From positions 1-41,920 of the forward strand of contig NZ_VMSF01000002.1 of the NCBI RefSeq assembly GCF_009765225.1: a stretch of 41,920 nucleotides of DNA, written 5' to 3'. Below the pieces are notes generated by a model. The model did no database searches, was not told the origin of the DNA, and was given only the letters and a program-made list of their open reading frames with translations. Origin of the DNA: Leifsonia sp. AG29 (GTDB taxonomy: Bacteria > Actinomycetota > Actinomycetes > Actinomycetales > Microbacteriaceae). The translations under genes were made by a program, and so were the position numbers. This document shows positions 23,802-32,369 of this stretch, piece by piece. Position 1 is the first letter of the stretch; each line of letters opens with the position of its first letter.

Positions 23802-25750
23802 CGGTGGAAGTTCTCCTTTCGCGCCGTGTGAGCGGCCGGTCCCCGGTAGAGCGCGGCCCGGGGGATGATGCTGAGCACGACGAGGTCGTAGACGACCCAG
23901 ACGGTGTTGACCAGTGTGCCGACGCCATCGGCCGTCCCGGCGATGACGCGCAGCACGCCGACGACCGAGGCGATGACGAGGACGGCCATGGCCGTCAGCT
24001 GCGGCCAGATCTCGCGCCACGGGACCGGGGCGCGGCCGTTCCGCTCCTTCGGCGTGACGACGAAGCCGAGCGGCCGCCGGAACCAGACGTTGGCGGCCGA
24101 GGTCCAGCACGCCTTGATCCACAGCGGGAACAGCGCGAGGGCGTACTGCTGGCCGCGCCAGGTCCGGACGCCGTGCGCGGCGATGAGGAACATGAGCTGG
24201 CTGAGCACGAAGTACGGGATGAAGCGGGCGAAGAAGTCCACGCTCCACGCGGTCACGGGCATCACGCCCGCGAGCAGGTAGATCGCCGGGGCGGCGAGAT
24301 AGACCACAGCGGCGAATCCGGCGAGGTAGCTCCACATCGTCGCGAAGTACATGATGCGCTGACCGGCGTCGAGGCCCCGCTTCGCGAGCGGGTTGTCCTT
24401 CAGCATCACCTGGAGGGTGCCCTGGGCCCAGCGGAGGCGCTGCTTGAGCATCGTGCCGAGGTCCTCCGGGGCGAGGCCCCGCGCGAGCAGCTCGTGGTGG
24501 TAGACGCTCCTCCACCCGTTGGCGTGCAGCTGCATGGCGGTGGCCATGTCCTCGGTGACCGAGATGGTGGCCATCGGCATGACGGGCTGCGCCTGGTCGG
24601 GCCGGTCGACGGCGAGCGCTTCCGTGATGCTCTGCACGGACTCGATCGCGCCGAGGGGCGACCAGTCGCGCTCGGCGAGCCGATCGAGCGCCGCGTCGTC
24701 GACGACGAAGGCGGGAAGCTCGGAGTCCTGCTCGAACGGGAGCTGAGCGATCGCGGCGAGGTCCTCCTCCATCGCCGTCAGGTGGCCGCGGACGGCGGCG
24801 CGGGAGATCTCGTCGACCTCCGAGCGGAGGCGGAAGGTCACCTCGCCCACGCTCTCGCCGGCGCGCAGCCGCTCGCTCGCTTCGTGCACGCGGGTCCGGA
24901 GCTCCGCGACGAGCTCCGCCGCCTCCGGCTCGGAGCGCGACGACCGGGAGGCGCGCGCGAGCATCCGCTCCGCCGTCCGGAGGGAGTCGCGCACCGTCTG
25001 CTCGACGTCGCGCACGTACCCCGAGATGCCGAGCTGCATGAGCGCCTCCCGGCGGAGCACGGCGTTGGAGCCGCAGAAGAAGGCGGCGTTCCAGCCGTCC
25101 TTGCCCTGCTGGATCGGGCCGTAGAACAGGGGCGCCTGGTTGCCGAGCAGGTCCGCGTCGTCGACGTTGGTGAAGTACTGGGGCGTCTGCACGAGCGCCA
25201 CCTCGGGGTCGGCGAAGTACCCGAGGGTGCGGTCGAGGATCTGCGGCTCGGGGATCTGGTCGGCGTCGAGGATCAGCAGGAACTCGCCGTCGGTCTGGAA
25301 CAGCGCGTTGTTGAGGTTGCCCGCCTTCGCGTGCCGCGGCTTATCGGTCCAGTCCTCGGTGCGGGTGATGTAGCCGATTCCCTCGCCCTCGGCGGCGGCG
25401 CGCATCTCGGGCCGGTCGCCGTCGTCGAGCACCCAGGTGGTGTGCGGATAGCCGATCCGCTGCGCGGCCCGCGCGGTCGCCATGACGAGCGGGATCGGCT
25501 CGTCGTAGGTCGTGATGAACACGTCGACGGTGCCGGCAGGAGGCGCGTCCGGGCCGCTCCTGACCCGGAGGCGCCACATGGTCATCGCGAAGAAGAACGT
25601 GTCGACGAGGCTGTACGTCTCGGCGATGACGAGCGGTACGGCGATCCACCACGCCTCCCAGTTCACCGATGCGAGCCAGCGCCAGACGACGTAGTTCAGC
25701 CCGGCGAGCACGGCCAGCAGTGCGACGACGCGGAGCAGCGCGCCCCTCAC
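23798..25750 (-). CDS. cellulose-synthase-like GT2 glycosyltransferase with a large insertion
   Basis: This 650-residue membrane enzyme is predicted to polymerise a beta-linked glucan or similar polysaccharide from a nucleotide sugar and export it. Processive GT2 motifs: VFITTYDEP, LDDGDRP (109-114), ILDADQIPEP (Asp162, Asp164), FFCGSNAVLRR, SVTEDMATA (399-401) and QRLRWAQGT (437-441). Two N-terminal and about five C-terminal helices form the channel. Between FCGSNA and TED about 150 extra residues (roughly 245-393) with a charged, coiled-coil-like stretch replace the usual short loop. There is no obvious PilZ domain. GTG 25750 overlaps the phosphatase stop, and the gene ends in overlap with the STAS gene. 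No BcsB, BcsZ or other polymer gene is adjacent. Confidence 0.9.
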   Translation of the reverse strand: MRGALLRVVALLAVLAGLNYVVWRWLASVNWEAWWIAVPLVIAETYSLVDTFFFAMTMWRLRVRSGPDAPPAGTVDVFITTYDEPIPLVMATARAAQRIGYPHTTWVLDDGDRPEMRAAAEGEGIGYITRTEDWTDKPRHAKAGNLNNALFQTDGEFLLILDADQIPEPQILDRTLGYFADPEVALVQTPQYFTNVDDADLLGNQAPLFYGPIQQGKDGWNAAFFCGSNAVLRREALMQLGISGYVRDVEQTVRDSLRTAERMLARASRSSRSEPEAAELVAELRTRVHEASERLRAGESVGEVTFRLRSEVDEISRAAVRGHLTAMEEDLAAIAQLPFEQDSELPAFVVDDAALDRLAERDWSPLGAIESVQSITEALAVDRPDQAQPVMPMATISVTEDMATAMQLHANGWRSVYHHELLARGLAPEDLGTMLKQRLRWAQGTLQVMLKDNPLAKRGLDAGQRIMYFATMWSYLAGFAAVVYLAAPAIYLLAGVMPVTAWSVDFFARFIPYFVLSQLMFLIAAHGVRTWRGQQYALALFPLWIKACWTSAANVWFRRPLGFVVTPKERNGRAPVPWREIWPQLTAMAVLVIASVVGVLRVIAGTADGVGTLVNTVWVVYDLVVLSIIPRAALYRGPAAHTARKENFHR

Positions 25751-26931
25751 CGATCGCCCCTGCGGACGACGACCGCTGTCATGTCGTCGATCGGGAGGCC
25801 GGCCCGGGCCGCGCTCACGATCCGCGACACCGCTCCCGCCGCGGTCGCCGAGCTGCGGACGATCGCCTCCAGCCGCGGCAGCGCCCGATCGCCGCCCAGC
25901 GCGTCGAGGATCCCGTCGCTGAAGCAGACGAGGGCGTCGCCGGGTGCGAGGTGCGCCTGCCCGGTCTCGCGGGGCTCGCCTCCGGGGATGCCGAGGGGCA
26001 TCGACGTCGCGTCGAGCCGGTCGAACCGCCCGGCGGCGCGGACGATGAGCGCCAGGCCGTGCCCCGCGTCGACGAAGCGCACCGACCCGTCGACGCCGAC
26101 GCGCGCGTGGAAGAGCGTGACGAACGTGGACAGCTGGTCGAGGTCGTCCTCGACCACGAACGAGGCCGCATCGACAGCGCCTCCGACATCGGAGACGCTC
26201 ATGGCGCCGCGAAGCGCTGTCCGGACGGAGGCGGCCACCATCGCCGCCGCCATCCCCTTGCCCATGACATCGGCGACGGTGACGCAGAAGTCGTCGCCCA
26301 TGTCGTACCAGTCGTAGAAGTCGCCCGAGACGCCGCGCGACGGCTCGCAAGCGGCGGCGACGTCGTACCCCAGCGCCCTCGGCTTCCTGCGCGGGAGCAG
26401 CGCCTTCTGCGCGACCGTGGCGCGGTCCAGCTCGTCGTCGCGCTCCAGCTCGGCCTGGATCCAGTCGGCCAGATCACGGAGGACCCCCAGCTGTTCCGGG
26501 CTCAGCTCCCGGGGGACGGTGTCGAGCACGCAGAACGTCCCGACGGCCTCGCCGCCGGGCGCGTGGAGGGGCTCCCCGGCATAGAAGCGCAGGTGCGGGT
26601 CGCCCTGGACGAAGGGGTTCATCCGGAACCGCTCGTCCGCGGCCGCATCGGGGACGACGAGCGCCGCATCCTGCTGGACCGTCGCGTCGCAGAAGGCGCC
26701 CTCGCGCGGCGCCTCGGTGGAGAGCCCGACGTGCGACTTCCGCCACTGGCGCGGGCCGTCGAGGAGGGTGATGCTGACCATCGGCACGCCGAACAGCTGC
26801 TGCGCGAGTCTCGTGACCCGGTCGAACCGCGCCTCCGGCCCCGAGTCGAGGATGCCGAGCCCGGCCAGCGCGCGCTGCCGCCGGCTCTCTGTCTGCTGTA
26901 ACGCCTCCGCGTCGACGACCATGGCTCCCAC
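25747..26931 (-). CDS. GAF-PP2C (SpoIIE/RsbU-type) serine phosphatase
   Basis: The 394-residue protein has an N-terminal GAF domain (about 20-165, with SITLLDGPRQWRKSHVGL and FYAGEPLHAPGGEAVGTFCVLD). The PP2C-like phosphatase domain has ACEPSRGVSGDFYDWY, VADVMGKGMAAAMVA, ALVCFSDGILDAL and LPIDDMTAVVVRR, the Asp residues for metal binding. It probably senses a small ligand or redox state and dephosphorylates the STAS protein encoded two genes downstream. GTG 26931 is the longest start; ATG 26922 (VVDAEALQQ) is equally possible. Confidence 0.9.
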   Translation of the reverse strand: MGAMVVDAEALQQTESRRQRALAGLGILDSGPEARFDRVTRLAQQLFGVPMVSITLLDGPRQWRKSHVGLSTEAPREGAFCDATVQQDAALVVPDAAADERFRMNPFVQGDPHLRFYAGEPLHAPGGEAVGTFCVLDTVPRELSPEQLGVLRDLADWIQAELERDDELDRATVAQKALLPRRKPRALGYDVAAACEPSRGVSGDFYDWYDMGDDFCVTVADVMGKGMAAAMVAASVRTALRGAMSVSDVGGAVDAASFVVEDDLDQLSTFVTLFHARVGVDGSVRFVDAGHGLALIVRAAGRFDRLDATSMPLGIPGGEPRETGQAHLAPGDALVCFSDGILDALGGDRALPRLEAIVRSSATAAGAVSRIVSAARAGLPIDDMTAVVVRRGDR

Positions 26932-26964
26932 TGTACCGATCCGTCTAGTCCCGCCGCTGCCCGG

Positions 26965-27804
26965 TCAGCGGTATTCGGTGCCGCCCGGGAGCCCGAAGAA
27001 CTCCTCCAGCGTGGTCACTCCCGTGGCGTGCAGCTCGGCCGCCAGCGACGTCCCGATGTAGCGGAAGTGCCAGGGCTCGTAGGTGAAGCCGGTGACGGCG
27101 ACCTTGTCGGCCGGGTACCGCAGCAGGAAGCCGAATCTCCAGGCGTTGGCGGCCAGCCATCGGCCCTGCGGGGTCGTTCCGAAGCAGGCGTCGAGCGAGC
27201 ACGCCGCGGGGACCGCGCTGATGTCGACGGCGAACCCGGTCTGGTGCTCGCTGTGGCCCGGGCGGGCGGTGTCGCCGTCGGCATACGCCTGGCCGTGCTG
27301 CGCGACGTCGGCGTCGTACACCCGCTTCTGCGATTCGAACGAGCGGTAGGCGCTCTGCACGGAGAAGTCGAGCCCCGCCTCCGCCTTGCCGGCGCGGAAC
27401 ATCGCGACGAGCGCCGCGGCGGTCTCAGCGCGCATGGGCTGATGGTTGATGTTCGGGAGATCGGGGTACGTCAGGTCGGCCGGCGCGTAGTCGAGCGGGG
27501 ACAGCGGGCGCTGCTTGTTGACCACGACCCACGGACTGCGCGGGTCGCTCACCGACGAGGCGTACCGGTCGAAGGCCGGCGTGGGGGACGCGGTCGGGGT
27601 CGGCGTCCCGAGAAGGCGCGACTCGGGTGTCGGCAGCGCCGTGCGTCCCGCTCGGTGGGGAGGGAGGGAGGCGTGCGACGGGCTCTCGGAGCTCGCAGCG
27701 CTGCAGCCGGCCAGCACGACGGCGACGGCGAGAGCGGCCGCCACGCAGGAGCCGCGCCGCACGAGCGCCCGTCGGTACCCGGCGAGCCCGGTCACCGAGA
27801 TCAC
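26965..27804 (-). CDS. D-alanyl-D-alanine carboxypeptidase lipoprotein, VanY/peptidase M15
   Basis: The 279-residue protein has a lipobox (AVVLAGCSA, Cys near residue 34), a Ser/Pro/Thr-rich linker, and an M15 zinc peptidase domain. Motifs are FSVQSAYRSFESQ, ARPGHSEHQTGFAVDI (zinc His and Asp) and FTYEPWHFRYIG (catalytic Glu and zinc His). It should trim peptidoglycan stem peptides outside the membrane. The N-terminus begins MISVTGLAGYRRALVRR. There is no sign of a vancomycin-resistance cluster, so a housekeeping role is likely. Confidence 0.92.
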   Translation of the reverse strand: MISVTGLAGYRRALVRRGSCVAAALAVAVVLAGCSAASSESPSHASLPPHRAGRTALPTPESRLLGTPTPTASPTPAFDRYASSVSDPRSPWVVVNKQRPLSPLDYAPADLTYPDLPNINHQPMRAETAAALVAMFRAGKAEAGLDFSVQSAYRSFESQKRVYDADVAQHGQAYADGDTARPGHSEHQTGFAVDISAVPAACSLDACFGTTPQGRWLAANAWRFGFLLRYPADKVAVTGFTYEPWHFRYIGTSLAAELHATGVTTLEEFFGLPGGTEYR

Positions 27805-27849
27805 GCGATGAGCCTAACCCGCGGAGGAGTCGCCTCCGTACCGCGGCAC

Positions 27850-27864
27850 CCCCCTCTTCGGGGG
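27850..27864 (-). terminator. GC hairpin after the amidase lipoprotein gene
   Basis: CCCCC (850-854 of the 27-kb block) and GGGGG (860-864) flank a five-base loop, 9 bases beyond the stop at 27873. It is a short but strong stem without a T-run, as often seen in GC-rich actinobacteria. Confidence 0.45.
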
Positions 27865-27872
27865 CGTCTGCG

Positions 27873-28763
27873 TTACTTGGAAAGGCTCCAGAAGTGCCCG
27901 GTGCCACCCGGGTGGTCCACCGTGATCGCCTCGTCGAGGTCGCGGTAGTCGCTGTCCTCGTTGTGGCCGGCCATGAGGATCTTGATCTTGCCGTTCACGT
28001 TCTGCACGCCGGACACGATCTGGACGTGGTCGAGGGAGTCGTTGTTGTTCCAGTCGAACATGACGATGTCGCCGACCTTGATCTTGTCGCGCTGGTCGAA
28101 CGAGTACTCGGTGAGCCCGAGCTGGGCCGCGTTCTCGCGGAAGTAGTTGTCCATGGCGGGCACGTAGCCCCAGGCCGGGCTCCAGCTGGCGGCCGCGTTG
28201 CGGTTGTACCACTCGCCGTTCATCTGCCACCCGCGCGCGAGGAGCGTCTGGCTCACGAAGTTGGCGCAGTCGCCGCCGACCGGGTTGAGGTCGCCGAACT
28301 GCGCGGTGTTGTAGTTCTTCCAGTATGTGAGGGCGTACTGGAGCTGCTTGTCGACCGGGGTCTGCACCTGGTAGTCGTACGTCTTGCCGTCGGTGGGGAC
28401 GGGCTTCCCGTCCTTGGCGGTGACCGTCACCGGTACCTGACCCGGCTGGAAGTTCTGGGCCGCCGGGACCTGCGCCACGATCTTGTCGGCGCTCGTCTCG
28501 GTCACCGTTGCCGGCTGGCCGCCGATCTGGACCGCTCCGATGGAGGCGAGCCCGCTGCCCGTGATCGTCACCGTGCCGCCCGACACGCTGCCTGCGGCGG
28601 GCTCGATCGACGAGACGGCGGTGCTCTGGGGCGTCGGCGTGGTCGCAGCGTGCGCGATGGCCTTGGTGACCGGCGAGGGTTCGCCGGCGCAACCCGTGAA
28701 GACGAGAGCGACCGCCGCGGCGACGGCGGCCGCGGAGAGGATGCGGGTTCTGAGAGGACTCAT
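27873..28763 (-). CDS. lipoprotein with IPT/TIG domain and putative amidase domain
   Basis: The 296-residue protein has a lipoprotein signal (ALVFTGCAGEP), an IPT/TIG immunoglobulin-like domain (about 45-135, VSSIEPAAGSVSGGTVTITG) and a C-terminal amidase-like domain of the Amidase_6 type. The latter has YWKNYNTAQF, GGDCANFVSQTLLARGW with the candidate catalytic Cys, and SLDHVQIVSG with the candidate His. It probably acts on wall material outside the cell. ATG 28763 gives the complete signal. Confidence 0.85.
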   Translation of the reverse strand: MSPLRTRILSAAAVAAAVALVFTGCAGEPSPVTKAIAHAATTPTPQSTAVSSIEPAAGSVSGGTVTITGSGLASIGAVQIGGQPATVTETSADKIVAQVPAAQNFQPGQVPVTVTAKDGKPVPTDGKTYDYQVQTPVDKQLQYALTYWKNYNTAQFGDLNPVGGDCANFVSQTLLARGWQMNGEWYNRNAAASWSPAWGYVPAMDNYFRENAAQLGLTEYSFDQRDKIKVGDIVMFDWNNNDSLDHVQIVSGVQNVNGKIKILMAGHNEDSDYRDLDEAITVDHPGGTGHFWSLSK

Positions 28764-28873
28764 ACGACCTTTGGGCGAATAGACAGACACGGGTACGGCC
28801 GCGCCCACGGTACTCCCGCTTCCTTTGCGCCACCTGGATGGGGGACGCGGCCGGGTGTACGACGGTGGTGCCG

Positions 28874-28924
28874 CCGCGGGAAACCGCGGGTCCACGGGCC
28901 CGTTCGCCCCTGGCGAACGGGCCC
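28874..28924. terminator. two strong hairpins in the gap before the DHA2 exporter
   Basis: CCGCGG-GAAA-CCGCGG (from 28874) forms a short hairpin and GGGCCCGTTCGCC (28896-28908) is perfectly complementary to 28912-28924, with only three bases between. They lie between the divergent amidase and exporter genes, which is unusual for a terminator. They may insulate the two promoters or act in an RNA leader. Confidence 0.4.
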
Positions 28925-28943
28925 CGGAGGCGGGGTTCACGCG

Positions 28944-29013
28944 TTGCTCGACAAGGCGCACTGGGTGTAACTTTGCAGTCTCCGCAATTTTCTTTCGGCC
29001 CCACACCGGTGTG
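28944..29013 (+). promoter_or_regulatory. promoter and palindromic operator for the DHA2 exporter
   Basis: TTGCTC (28944-28949) and TAACTT (28968-28973) are 18 bases apart. About 30 bases downstream lies the perfect 12-bp palindrome CACACCGGTGTG (29002-29013), between the promoter and the ATG at 29064, where a repressor could block transcription. No TetR/MarR gene is adjacent. Confidence 0.4.
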
Positions 29014-29063
29014 ACGCCCCGCGTGCTTCGGGCGTCCCCTGACGACTCTCGACTCGGAGACTG

Positions 29064-31121
29064 ATGTCCAGCGAAACACGAGCGGCGACCGCCGCACCCC
29101 AGCCGATCATGTCGCACCGGGAGATCCTCTTCGTGATCTTCGGTCTCATGGCCGGCATGTTCCTCTCCGCCCTCGACCAGACCGTGGTCGGCACGGCGAT
29201 CCGCACCATCGGCGACGACCTCCACGGCCTCAGCCAGCAGGCGTGGGTGACCACCGGCTACCTGATCCTCTCGACGATCTCGACGCCGATCTACGGCAAG
29301 CTCTCCGACATCTTCGGTCGCCGGCCGCTGTTCATCATCGCGATCGTCATCTTCATCGTCGGCTCGATCCTCGCGTCCTTCTCCACCTCGATGATCGAGC
29401 TGGCCGCCTTCCGGGCCATCCAGGGCCTCGGCGCCGGCGGTCTGATGTCGATGCCGCTCGCGATCATGGGCGACATGCTAGCGCCGCGCGAGCGCGCCCG
29501 CTATCAGGGCTACTTCCTCGCCGTCTTCGGCATCTCGAGCCTCGTCGGCCCGCTCGTCGGCGGCCTCTTCGCCGGGGCCGACCAGATCCTGTGGATCGCC
29601 GGCTGGCGCTGGGTGTTCCTCATCAACGTGCCGATCGGCATCATCGCCCTCGCCATGGTGCTGCGCTTCCTCCACCTGCCGAAGCGCTCGCGGGGGTCCG
29701 CCCGCATCGACTGGTGGGGCGCGGCCGGCGTGATCGTCGCCCTCGTCCCGCTCCTCCTCGTCGCCGAGCAGGGCCGCGAGTGGGGCTGGGCCAGCGCCGC
29801 GTCGATCTCCTGCTACGTGATCGGCGGGATCGGCATCATCGCCTTCATCCTGATCGAGATCGCCATGAAGGACGACGCGCTCATCCCGATCAAGCTGTTC
29901 CGCTCGAGCACCTTCTCGATGGCCACGGTCATGGGTGTGCTCGTCGGCTTCGGCATGTTCGGCGCCATGCTGACGCTGCCGCTCTACCTGCAGATCGTCC
30001 TCGGTTCGACGCCGACCGTGTCGGGCCTCCAGCTGCTGCCGATGATCCTCGGCCTCATGATCTCCTCGATCGCCTCCGGCCAGATCATCTCCCGCACCGG
30101 CCACTACCGCCAGTTCCCGATCATCGGCACGGCGATGCTCGCGGGCGGGTTCTTCTACCTGACGTTCCTCAAGTACGACAGCTCGTACTGGTTCGTCGCC
30201 GGCGCGATGCTCCTCATCGGCCTGGGTCTCGGCCAGTTGATGCAGACGCTGACGATCGCGAGCCAGAACTCGGTCGGGCTGCGCGACATGGGTGTGGCGA
30301 CCAGCGCCTCCACGTTCTTCCGCCAGATCGGTGGAACGCTCGGTACGGCCGTGTTGCTCTCCCTCCTGTTCACGGTCTTCCCGGCGAACATCCAGGGCTC
30401 GCTCGCCGACAAGGGGACCCTCAGCGACGCGCTCGACGCCGCGCTGACCCCGTCGGTCGCGAGTGCCCCGGAGAACAAGCAGATCATGGACACGATCTAC
30501 TCCAAGTTCACGGTGCCGATCGAGAAGAACGCCCAGGCCGCCGCCCACGCGGCCGGTGTCCAGCAGGCCGTGGCCAAGGGCGTCCCGCAGAGCGTCGCGG
30601 AGCAGGCCGTGCCGGCCGAGCCGATCGACTTCTCGAACGAGACGCAGCGTCAGGCCGTCGTCGACAAGGCCGTTCCCACCATCCAGGCCCAGTTCGACAA
30701 GGCCGGGACGTCGTCGAGCACCAGCTCGTCGATCAACGACACGTCGTTCCTGAACAACGCCGACCCGCGGCTCACCAAGCCGTTCCTCGTCGGATTCAGC
30801 GAGTCGGCCGTCCAGGTGTACTGGGTCGCCATGGTCGTCGTGCTCCTGGCCTTCATCCTGTCGCTGTTCTTCAAGACGCCGCCGCTGCGTGCGAAGTCCG
30901 CGCTGCAGGAGGCCGCCGACGACGCCGCGTCCGAGCGCGCTGCCGCGGAGGATCGGGACCGCGTTCCCGTCGGTGCGGTGGCCTCGGCTGCCGACGACGA
31001 CGAGGAGTACGACACCGGCATCCTGGCGAATCGCGCCGCGAACGAGCTCGGTGCGCTCGTGGAGCCCGGAGCCGACACCGCGTCGGTCCGCGCGCAGCGC
31101 CCGCGGCCCGCGATCGACTGA
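29064..31121 (+). CDS. MFS drug exporter, DHA2 (EmrB/QacA) family, 14 helices
   Basis: The 685-residue membrane protein is a proton-driven exporter of drugs or other amphiphiles. DHA2 motifs are LDQTVVGTAIRTIG in helix 1, PIYGKLSDIFGRRP (motif A) and FRAIQGLGAGGLMSMPLAIMGD. A long extracytoplasmic region (about 450-585, rich in Ala, Gln and Val) separates the last two helices, and the acidic tail (DDDEEYDTG) is cytoplasmic. GGAGA precedes the ATG. The extended loop suggests interaction outside the membrane, but its substrate is unknown. Confidence 0.92.
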   Translation: MSSETRAATAAPQPIMSHREILFVIFGLMAGMFLSALDQTVVGTAIRTIGDDLHGLSQQAWVTTGYLILSTISTPIYGKLSDIFGRRPLFIIAIVIFIVGSILASFSTSMIELAAFRAIQGLGAGGLMSMPLAIMGDMLAPRERARYQGYFLAVFGISSLVGPLVGGLFAGADQILWIAGWRWVFLINVPIGIIALAMVLRFLHLPKRSRGSARIDWWGAAGVIVALVPLLLVAEQGREWGWASAASISCYVIGGIGIIAFILIEIAMKDDALIPIKLFRSSTFSMATVMGVLVGFGMFGAMLTLPLYLQIVLGSTPTVSGLQLLPMILGLMISSIASGQIISRTGHYRQFPIIGTAMLAGGFFYLTFLKYDSSYWFVAGAMLLIGLGLGQLMQTLTIASQNSVGLRDMGVATSASTFFRQIGGTLGTAVLLSLLFTVFPANIQGSLADKGTLSDALDAALTPSVASAPENKQIMDTIYSKFTVPIEKNAQAAAHAAGVQQAVAKGVPQSVAEQAVPAEPIDFSNETQRQAVVDKAVPTIQAQFDKAGTSSSTSSSINDTSFLNNADPRLTKPFLVGFSESAVQVYWVAMVVVLLAFILSLFFKTPPLRAKSALQEAADDAASERAAAEDRDRVPVGAVASAADDDEEYDTGILANRAANELGALVEPGADTASVRAQRPRPAID

Positions 31122-31134
31122 GCCGCACCCCTGC

Positions 31135-31171
31135 GGAACGGCCGTCACCCCTCGCGGGTGGCGGCCGTTCC
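31135..31171 (+). terminator. hairpin after the DHA2 gene
   Basis: GGAACGGCCG (31135-31144) pairs with CGGCCGTTCC (31162-31171), and the loop region is strengthened by CACCC/GGGTG. It is 14 bases after the stop, with T residues at 31174-31176. A good intrinsic-type terminator for GC-rich DNA. Confidence 0.7.
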
Positions 31172-31214
31172 CGTTTGCGCCCGACGAGCAGCGCAGCGGT
31201 CGTAGGCTGATCCC

Positions 31215-32264
31215 ATGCACGGTGAGTACAAGGTCCCCGGGGGCAAGCTCGTCGTCGTCGACCTCGACGTGGTCGATGGCCGGATCGCCGACTTCCAGCT
31301 CGCGGGCGACTTCTTCCTCGAGCCCGACACGGCCCTGGAGGCGATCAACGGCGCGGTGGAGGGCCTCTCCGCCGACACCGACGCGAAGACCATCGCGGCG
31401 GCCGTCCGCGACGCCCTCCCCGACGGGGCGCTCCTCCTCGGCTTCTCGCCCGAGGCCGTCGCCGTCACCGTCCGCCGGGCGCTCGCCCGCGCGACGAGCT
31501 GGCGCGACTACGACTGGGAGATCGTGCACTCGAAGGCGGTCTCGCCGCAGATGCACCTGGCCCTCGACGAGGTGCTCACGAACGAGGTCGGCGAGGGCCG
31601 GCGCGGTCCCACCCTCCGCATCTGGGAGTGGGAGGAGCCGGCGGTCGTCATCGGCAGCTTCCAGTCCGTCAAGAACGAGGTCGATCCCGAGAACGCCGCG
31701 AGGTACGGCATCCAGGTCGTGCGGCGCATCTCGGGAGGCGGCGCCATGTTCATGGAGGCGGGCTCGGTCGTCACCTACTCCATCTACGCGCCGGCCGACC
31801 TCGTGCAGGGCATGAGCTTCGCCGACAGCTACGCGTTCCTCGACGAGTGGGCCATCGTCGCGCTGAAGTCGCTCGGCATCGACGCCGTCTACCAGCCGCT
31901 CAACGACATCACGAGCCCGTCGGGCAAGATCGGCGGCGCCGCGCAGAAGCGCCTCGGATCGGGCGCGGTGCTCCACCACGTCACCATGAGCTACGACATG
32001 GACGGCCAGAAGATGACGGAGGTGCTCCGGATCGGCCGCGAGAAGATCAGCGACAAGGGCATCGCCTCCGCCGTCAAGCGCGTCGACCCGCTCCGCAGCC
32101 AGACGGGCCTCACCCGCGCCGAGATCATCGAGCAGCTCAAGCTCACGTTCCGCAGCCTCTACGGGGCGATCGACGGCGACATCACGGACGCCGAGTACGC
32201 CGCCGCCGAGCGGCTCGTCGCGGAGAAGTTCGCCACCGACGAGTGGCTCTACCGCGTGCCCTGA
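31215..32264 (+). CDS. lplA: lipoate-protein ligase with N-terminal accessory domain
   Basis: The 349-residue enzyme activates lipoate with ATP and transfers it to E2 or GcvH proteins. The N-terminal ~90 residues (GEYKVPGGKLVVVDL, then GDFFLEPDTALEAING) match the accessory domain that is C-terminal in E. coli LplA; here it comes first. The catalytic domain follows: LDEVLTNE, RIWEWEEPAVVIGSFQ, VVRRISGGGAMFME and SPSGKIGGAAQKR, with the conserved Lys. Such domain order is known in actinobacteria. It stands alone between two terminator regions. Confidence 0.9.
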   Translation: MHGEYKVPGGKLVVVDLDVVDGRIADFQLAGDFFLEPDTALEAINGAVEGLSADTDAKTIAAAVRDALPDGALLLGFSPEAVAVTVRRALARATSWRDYDWEIVHSKAVSPQMHLALDEVLTNEVGEGRRGPTLRIWEWEEPAVVIGSFQSVKNEVDPENAARYGIQVVRRISGGGAMFMEAGSVVTYSIYAPADLVQGMSFADSYAFLDEWAIVALKSLGIDAVYQPLNDITSPSGKIGGAAQKRLGSGAVLHHVTMSYDMDGQKMTEVLRIGREKISDKGIASAVKRVDPLRSQTGLTRAEIIEQLKLTFRSLYGAIDGDITDAEYAAAERLVAEKFATDEWLYRVP

Positions 32265-32369
32265 GCCGCCGGGCCGCGGGCCGGGGCGCGGAAACACGCC
32301 GCCGCCGCACACAGCATCCTCAGAGGATCCCCAGAGGGGACGGCTACCCGCCCCGGTAACCTGGACGAC

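Noticed and set aside
23804-26317. Plus-strand frame of 837 codons opposite the GT2/phosphatase operon
   Set aside because: The opposing genes have complete catalytic motifs and coupled starts. This frame has none.
26965-27804. Vancomycin resistance locus (VanY)
   Set aside because: No vanS/R/H/A/X genes are nearby. The M15 lipoprotein is a common cell-wall enzyme in actinobacteria.
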